DNA from: an uncultured Eudoraea sp.
Lineage (GTDB): Bacteria; Bacteroidota; Bacteroidia; Flavobacteriales; Flavobacteriaceae
DNA length: 11,680 bases
Assembly: GCA_905479615.1 (NCBI GenBank)
Contig: CAJQNH010000096.1
Coordinates: 1-11,680 of the forward strand
Direction of reading: 5' to 3'
The position numbers were made by a program, and so were the translations under genes. Shown in pieces: positions 8,066-11,680 of this stretch. Positions within the stretch are counted from its first letter, which is position 1; the number at the start of each line of letters is the position of its first letter. The notes under the pieces are model-generated. The model saw only the letters and a program-made list of their open reading frames with translations, ran no database searches and was not told where the DNA came from.

Positions 8066-8073
8066 CAAAATTA
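8066..8073 (-). promoter_or_regulatory. Candidate -7 element of the capB-like gene
   Basis: The minus strand reads TAATTTTG, matching TAnnTTTG, 22 nt before the ATG at 8043. It lies just downstream (in transcription) of the capA terminator, where a new promoter would be needed. A TTTA about 21 nt upstream is only a partial -33 element. Confidence 0.5.
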
Positions 8074-8115
8074 TGCAATTTTGATCACGATTCATAAATT
8101 ATTTTAAATGGCAAT

Positions 8116-8146
8116 AAAAAAGGCAACAGTAGCTTACTGTTGCCTT
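8116..8146 (-). terminator. Strong intrinsic terminator after the capA-like gene
   Basis: A perfect 12-bp inverted repeat (8120-8131 with 8135-8146, core AGGCAACAGTA/TACTGTTGCCT) has a 3-nt loop. On the minus strand it is followed by a T run (complement of A8116-A8121), overlapping the base of the stem. It begins 22 nt after the capA stop. The plus-strand side has no T run, so it acts on minus-strand transcripts. Confidence 0.85.
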
Positions 8147-8167
8147 CAATATCTTAATCTATATTGT

Positions 8168-9208
8168 CTATTTTACATATTGAACCTGCTGTTCTTCTTC
8201 AACATTTTTACTGTCAAAAAAGCCCTGGTCACTCATCCACTGATCATTGTAAATCTTACTCATATATCTGGAACCATGATCAGGAAATATTACAACTACA
8301 TTACTGTTTTTAGTAAATTCTCCCTGGGCATTTAGTTGTTTAACTGCCTGCATAACGGCTCCACTAGTATAACCAACAAAAATACCCTCTGTACAGGAAA
8401 TTTCCCTTGAGGTATGTGCACTTTCCTCATCTGTAACTTTAATAAATTCGTCAATAACCTTAAAATCAGTGGCATCAGGAATTAAGTTCTTACCAAGACC
8501 TTCAATTCGATAAGGATATATTTCATCATTATCGAATTTCCCGGTTTCGTGATACTTTTTCAACACAGATCCATAGGCGTCAACTCCTATGATCCTGATA
8601 TTCGGGTTTTGCTCTTTTAAAAATCGGGCAGTACCCGAAATAGTACCACCTGTACCACTGCAGGCTATCAGGTGAGTTATATTACCATTTGTTTGTTCCC
8701 ATATTTCAGGGCCGGTAGTTTTATAATGTGCTAATATATTCAGTGCATTGAAATATTGATTGATATAGACAGATCCCTCAATTTCTTCATGCAGGCGTTT
8801 TGCTACCTGATAATAGGATCTGGGGTCATCCGCACTTACGTGCGCAGGACACACATATACTTTTGCGCCCATAGAACGCAGCATATCAATTTTATCCTTT
8901 GATGACTTTGAGCTTACAGCCAATACACATTCGTAGCCTTTTATAATACTTACCATAGCTATACTAAAACCCGTATTCCCGGAAGTAGTCTCTATAATTG
9001 TATTCCCAGGCGCAAGAACGCCACTCTTCTCGGCTTGATCAATTATATATGAGGCTATTCTATCTTTAGAGGAGTGGCCCGGATTGAAGGCTTCAATCTT
9101 TGCATAATAATTCCCCTTAAGCGGTGCAGCAATCTTATTAAGCCTGACGAGTGGAGTGTTTCCTATTAAATCTAGGATTGAATTGTGTGCATTTATCTTA
9201 TTTTCCAT
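8168..9208 (-). CDS. capA: CBS/cysteine-synthase-family PLP enzyme, probable cysteate synthase (CapA)
   Basis: A 346-aa fold-type II PLP enzyme. Motifs in order: 'LIGNTPLVRL' (14-23), the Schiff-base Lys48 in 'NPGHSSKDR' (42-50, usually NP..SVKDR), 'TSGNTG' (75-80, substrate carboxylate loop), 'GTGGT' (185-189, PLP phosphate loop), 'EGLG' (236-239), 'TSGAV' (281-285) and a CBS-like end 'PDHGSRYMSKIYNDQW' (309-324). There is no N-terminal heme region or C-terminal CBS-domain pair. A plain cysteine synthase CysK usually ends differently ('LPSSGERYLST' type). The Capnocytophaga enzyme CapA, described as closest to cystathionine beta-synthase, makes L-cysteate from O-phospho-L-serine and sulfite. 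That activity fits here because the next gene on the same strand is the capB-like acyltransferase. It has its own candidate promoter (9258-9265) and terminator (8116-8146). Alternatives are cysteine synthase or cystathionine beta-synthase. Confidence 0.75.
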   Translation of the reverse strand: MENKINAHNSILDLIGNTPLVRLNKIAAPLKGNYYAKIEAFNPGHSSKDRIASYIIDQAEKSGVLAPGNTIIETTSGNTGFSIAMVSIIKGYECVLAVSSKSSKDKIDMLRSMGAKVYVCPAHVSADDPRSYYQVAKRLHEEIEGSVYINQYFNALNILAHYKTTGPEIWEQTNGNITHLIACSGTGGTISGTARFLKEQNPNIRIIGVDAYGSVLKKYHETGKFDNDEIYPYRIEGLGKNLIPDATDFKVIDEFIKVTDEESAHTSREISCTEGIFVGYTSGAVMQAVKQLNAQGEFTKNSNVVVIFPDHGSRYMSKIYNDQWMSDQGFFDSKNVEEEQQVQYVK

Positions 9209-9257
9209 AAAGAAAGGTTAAGTCGATAAATCTTTTTAATAGATTATAAACTGGCGA

Positions 9258-9265
9258 CAAAATTA
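9258..9265 (-). promoter_or_regulatory. Candidate -7 element of the capA-like gene
   Basis: The minus strand reads TAATTTTG, identical to the box before the capB-like gene, 49 nt before the capA ATG. It is preceded by a run of A residues in the peptidase gene end and lacks a clear TTG at -33. No terminator separates it from the peptidase gene, so read-through from 9277 is also possible. Confidence 0.42.
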
Positions 9266-9276
9266 CTATTTTTTTT

Positions 9277-11370
9277 TTATTTACCCGTTTTACCTTCTAA
9301 ATCTATTAAAAAACTATATTCTTTAGCGGTTTCTTTCAATGCCTCAAATCTTCCTGAGGCACCACCATGCCCTGCATCCATGTTAGTATAGAGAAAGAGT
9401 TCATTCTTATCTGTTTTATTAGCTCTAAGTTTTGCAACCCATTTGGCTGGTTCCCAATATTGTACCTGAGAATCATGTAACCCTGTGGTTACTAACATAT
9501 TAGGGTAATCTTGTGCGATAACATTATCATATGGGGAGTAAGATTTCATATAGTCATAATACTCTTTCTTAGCTGGATCACCCCATTCATCAAATTCTCC
9601 AGTAGTTAATGGTATTGAATCATCCAGCATCGTTGTAATAACATCCACAAAAGGAACGGCCGCTATAACCCCGTTATAAAGATCAGGAGCCATATTAACA
9701 ATTGCACCCATAAGTAAACCACCGGCAGAACCACCATAGGCATATAAATGCTCTTTACTGGTGTATTTTTTTTTAATCAAAAACTCAGAGCAATCAATAA
9801 AATCTGTGAAGGTATTTTTCTTGCTCAGGAGTTTTCCATCTTCATACCAGGGCCTGCCCAGATATTCTCCACCCCTCACATGTGCAATAGCATAAACAAA
9901 ACCTCTATCTAAAAGGCTTAACCTTACAGATGAAAAATAGGGATCTGAGGTACTACCATATGAACCATAGCCATATTGTAAAAGTGGACTATTACCGTCT
10001 AGTTTAGTGTCTTTATGATAAATCAAAGAGATAGGTACTTTTGTGCCATCACGCGCATTTGCCCATATTCGTTCTGAACGGTAGTTTTCTTTATTAAATT
10101 TACCTCCTAATACTTCTTGTTCTTTTTTTAGTTCCTTCACCTTAGTTCCCATGCTGAAATCAATAATGGCATATGGCGAAGTCATTGAATTGAATACGTA
10201 GCGAAAAATATCCGTATCAAAATCAGGGTTTGCATAAGGGTATGCTACATAAGTTTCATTATCAAATGCGATGTAGTAGCTCTCAGAATCATCCCATTTC
10301 GTAACCTTTAGCTTATTAAGTCCATTATCACGCTCGGTGAGGACATAGTAATCCTTGAATATTTCAATATCCTCAAGGAGAATATCGGCCCTGTGTGGAA
10401 TAAATTCTTCCCAATTTTCAGTAGATGTATTTTTCTCATCAACCTTCATTAATTTAAAATTGGTGGCTTTCTCTTTATTTGTAAGTATATAAAAATTGTT
10501 TTCAAAATGATAAATAGAATACTCCAAGCCTCTTTCTCTTTCCGAGAATAACTTAAAATCTCCATTGGGGTTATCAGCATTAAGTACTTGAAATTCAGAT
10601 GTCAACGTACTATATGATCCAATGATAATGTATTTTTTGGATTTTGATTTGTAAACAAACGTATTGAAGGTTTCATCCTGCTCATGAAATATTAATTCAT
10701 CTTCCTCACTTGGCTGGCCCAAAATATGCTTGTATATCTTATCAGATCTCAAAGTAAACGGATCTTTCTTTGTATAGAATAAGGTTTTATTGTCATTCGC
10801 CCAGACTGCACTTCCCGTAGTATTATCTATCTTATCCGCATAAATTTGACCCGTTTCAAGGTTTTTTATCTGAATGTGGTATTGTCTTCTGCTTATTGTA
10901 TCCGTACCAAATGCAGCGAGTTTGTTATCCGGACTTACGGTAACACCTCTAAGGTCATAATATTCATGCCCCTCTGCAAGTTCATTACAATTGAATATTA
11001 TTTCTTCGGCCGATTCAAGGCTGCCCTTTTTTCTGGAATAGATAGGGTATTCCTTTCCAATTTCATACCGTGTTATGTACCAATATCCATTTAATTTGTA
11101 CGGCAAGGAAGAATCATCTTCCTTAATACGGCCTTTCATTTCCTCAAACAATTCCTGCTGGAAAGATTTGGTATGTTCAGTAAGGGCGCTGTAATAATTA
11201 TTTTCTTCTTCCAAATAAGCCAGAACTTCTTTATTATCCCGCTGGTTTAGCCACAAATAGTCATCCACGCGTATATCGTCATGCTTTACTAATTTAACAG
11301 GTATTCTTTTAGCCGTGGGGGCATTTATAACTTCCATATTTTGATTTTGATTCTGGCATGAAGCAGCCAT
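9277..11370 (-). CDS. S9A family serine peptidase (oligopeptidase B-like), probable lipoprotein
   Basis: A 697-aa prolyl-oligopeptidase-family enzyme as read from ATG 11370. Residues about 12-420 form the N-terminal cap and beta propeller, with the family start 'VKHDDIRVDDYLWL' (28-41). The alpha/beta-hydrolase domain carries the catalytic triad Ser548 ('YGGSAGG'), Asp633 ('GLHDSQV') and His668 ('DAGHGG'), plus 'YGYGSYG' (466-472) for the oxyanion Tyr. Overall similarity points to oligopeptidase B, which cuts short peptides after basic residues. The reading frame stays open upstream of this ATG and encodes an excellent lipoprotein signal running into 'MAASC', so the true protein is probably about 12-16 residues longer and membrane-anchored, with Cys5 as the lipidated residue. 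With no acidic residues just after that Cys, a periplasm-facing anchor is more likely than surface display (inference). The first gene upstream is divergent ybaB. Confidence 0.92.
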   Translation of the reverse strand: MAASCQNQNQNMEVINAPTAKRIPVKLVKHDDIRVDDYLWLNQRDNKEVLAYLEEENNYYSALTEHTKSFQQELFEEMKGRIKEDDSSLPYKLNGYWYITRYEIGKEYPIYSRKKGSLESAEEIIFNCNELAEGHEYYDLRGVTVSPDNKLAAFGTDTISRRQYHIQIKNLETGQIYADKIDNTTGSAVWANDNKTLFYTKKDPFTLRSDKIYKHILGQPSEEDELIFHEQDETFNTFVYKSKSKKYIIIGSYSTLTSEFQVLNADNPNGDFKLFSERERGLEYSIYHFENNFYILTNKEKATNFKLMKVDEKNTSTENWEEFIPHRADILLEDIEIFKDYYVLTERDNGLNKLKVTKWDDSESYYIAFDNETYVAYPYANPDFDTDIFRYVFNSMTSPYAIIDFSMGTKVKELKKEQEVLGGKFNKENYRSERIWANARDGTKVPISLIYHKDTKLDGNSPLLQYGYGSYGSTSDPYFSSVRLSLLDRGFVYAIAHVRGGEYLGRPWYEDGKLLSKKNTFTDFIDCSEFLIKKKYTSKEHLYAYGGSAGGLLMGAIVNMAPDLYNGVIAAVPFVDVITTMLDDSIPLTTGEFDEWGDPAKKEYYDYMKSYSPYDNVIAQDYPNMLVTTGLHDSQVQYWEPAKWVAKLRANKTDKNELFLYTNMDAGHGGASGRFEALKETAKEYSFLIDLEGKTGK

Positions 11371-11418
11371 GATAAGAATAATAAGTAAAATGATTGTTCT
11401 TTTAAGAAAGTGTATAAT
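11371..11418 (-). other. In-frame lipoprotein signal extension of the S9 peptidase without a conventional start codon
   Basis: Continuing the peptidase frame upstream gives ...HFLKRTIILLIILI then MAASC: a basic pair, a hydrophobic core and a lipobox (AAS before Cys). The frame is open back to a TAA at 11443-11445, but holds no ATG, GTG or TTG. The nearest possible initiators are ATT (11416-11418) and ATA (11413-11415). Either a rare start codon is used, or a base change or sequencing error hides the real one. Confidence 0.6.
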
Positions 11419-11446
11419 ATAGCTTATTTTTAAGGGCGCAATTTAG

Positions 11447-11454
11447 TAATTTTG
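11447..11454 (+). promoter_or_regulatory. Candidate -7 element of the ybaB gene
   Basis: TAATTTTG on the plus strand matches TAnnTTTG and lies 26 nt before the ATG at 11481. No clear -33 TTG is present. The box sits at the edge of the open frame leading into the divergent peptidase gene, so the two transcripts start close together. Confidence 0.45.
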
Positions 11455-11480
11455 ACCTTAGTAACGCTAAATAGAAAGAT

Positions 11481-11680
11481 ATGTTTGGAGACTTAATGGG
11501 AATGATGGGGAAACTAAAAGAAACCCAGGAAAAGGTAAAAGCCACAAAAGAACGATTAAATTCGGTTATACTTGAAGAAAAATCTTCTGATGACCTTCTT
11601 TCCGTAACCATCACGGCTAATAGAACTTTAAGGGCTATTAATATAGATGATCAATTGCTGCAAGACAAGGAACAATTAGA
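11481..11680 (+). CDS. YbaB/EbfC family nucleoid-associated protein, N-terminal part (cut by right edge)
   Basis: The 66 visible residues start MFGDLMGMMGKLKETQEKVKATKERL, the Met/Gly-rich start and long helix of YbaB/EbfC proteins, followed by the beta-strand region 'LLSVTITANRTLRAINID' (44-61). These small (about 100 aa) dimeric proteins bind DNA without strong sequence specificity. In many bacteria ybaB follows dnaX and precedes recR; here the upstream neighbour is a divergent peptidase, so that context is absent on the left side. The ATG at 11481 matches the typical family start. About 35-40 C-terminal residues are missing beyond the window. Confidence 0.9.
   Translation, partial: MFGDLMGMMGKLKETQEKVKATKERLNSVILEEKSSDDLLSVTITANRTLRAINIDDQLLQDKEQL

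Noticed and set aside
11402..11614. A 70-codon minus-strand open frame over the start of ybaB.
   Set aside because: It lies antisense to the clear YbaB coding sequence and has no family features.
1..11680. CRISPR arrays, insertion sequences, tRNA genes, riboswitches or phage genes.
   Set aside because: No spaced direct repeats, transposase-like frames, terminal inverted repeats or cloverleaf sequences were seen; gaps between genes are all about 110 bp or less, except 124 bp between capA and capB, which holds the terminator and promoter box.

Overview
The window is AT-rich, gene-dense chromosomal DNA from a member of the Bacteroidota, most likely a marine-type Flavobacteriaceae. Support comes from the protein types (DUF4834, a YfhO-like protein, an alpha-oxoamine synthase beside a CBS-like cysteate synthase, a YbaB protein beginning MFGDLMGMMG), the lack of strong Shine-Dalgarno sequences, and several matches to the Bacteroidota -7 promoter element TAnnTTTG. 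No mobile element, CRISPR array, tRNA or rRNA is visible. The genus cannot be fixed from the sequence alone.

Left block (1-4325, minus strand). A compact envelope-glycan operon reads right to left: DUF4834 small membrane protein, YfhO-like polytopic membrane protein, GT-B glycosyltransferase, then a Wzx-like flippase that runs off the left edge. The last three genes are joined by two 1-nt TAATG stop/start overlaps, which suggests translational coupling. It looks like the end of a surface-polysaccharide locus that continues to the left.

Middle (4412-6731, plus strand). A secreted beta-barrel-like protein with an unusual lysine-rich tail is followed by a 372-aa GNAT-fold acyltransferase-like protein.

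Sulfonolipid region (5613-9208). Two PLP enzymes on the minus strand face the GNAT gene. One is CBS/cysteine-synthase-like and best explained as cysteate synthase (CapA). The other is an alpha-oxoamine synthase best explained as cysteate C-fatty-acyltransferase (CapB/Cfat). Together they would make 3-ketocapnine, the precursor of capnine, a sphingolipid-like outer-membrane sulfonolipid linked to gliding. The convergent GNAT-type protein is a candidate N-acyltransferase that would turn capnine into N-acylcapnine (sulfobacin type). No ketocapnine reductase lies in the window. A strong intrinsic terminator separates capA from capB, and each has its own TAATTTTG box, so the pair looks separately transcribed. 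This region is the most interesting part of the window.

Right block (9277-11680). An S9A oligopeptidase-B-like peptidase lies on the minus strand. A clear lipoprotein signal sits in frame upstream of its only conventional start but lacks an ATG, GTG or TTG. Divergent to it is the 5' part of a YbaB/EbfC nucleoid-associated protein gene, cut by the right edge.
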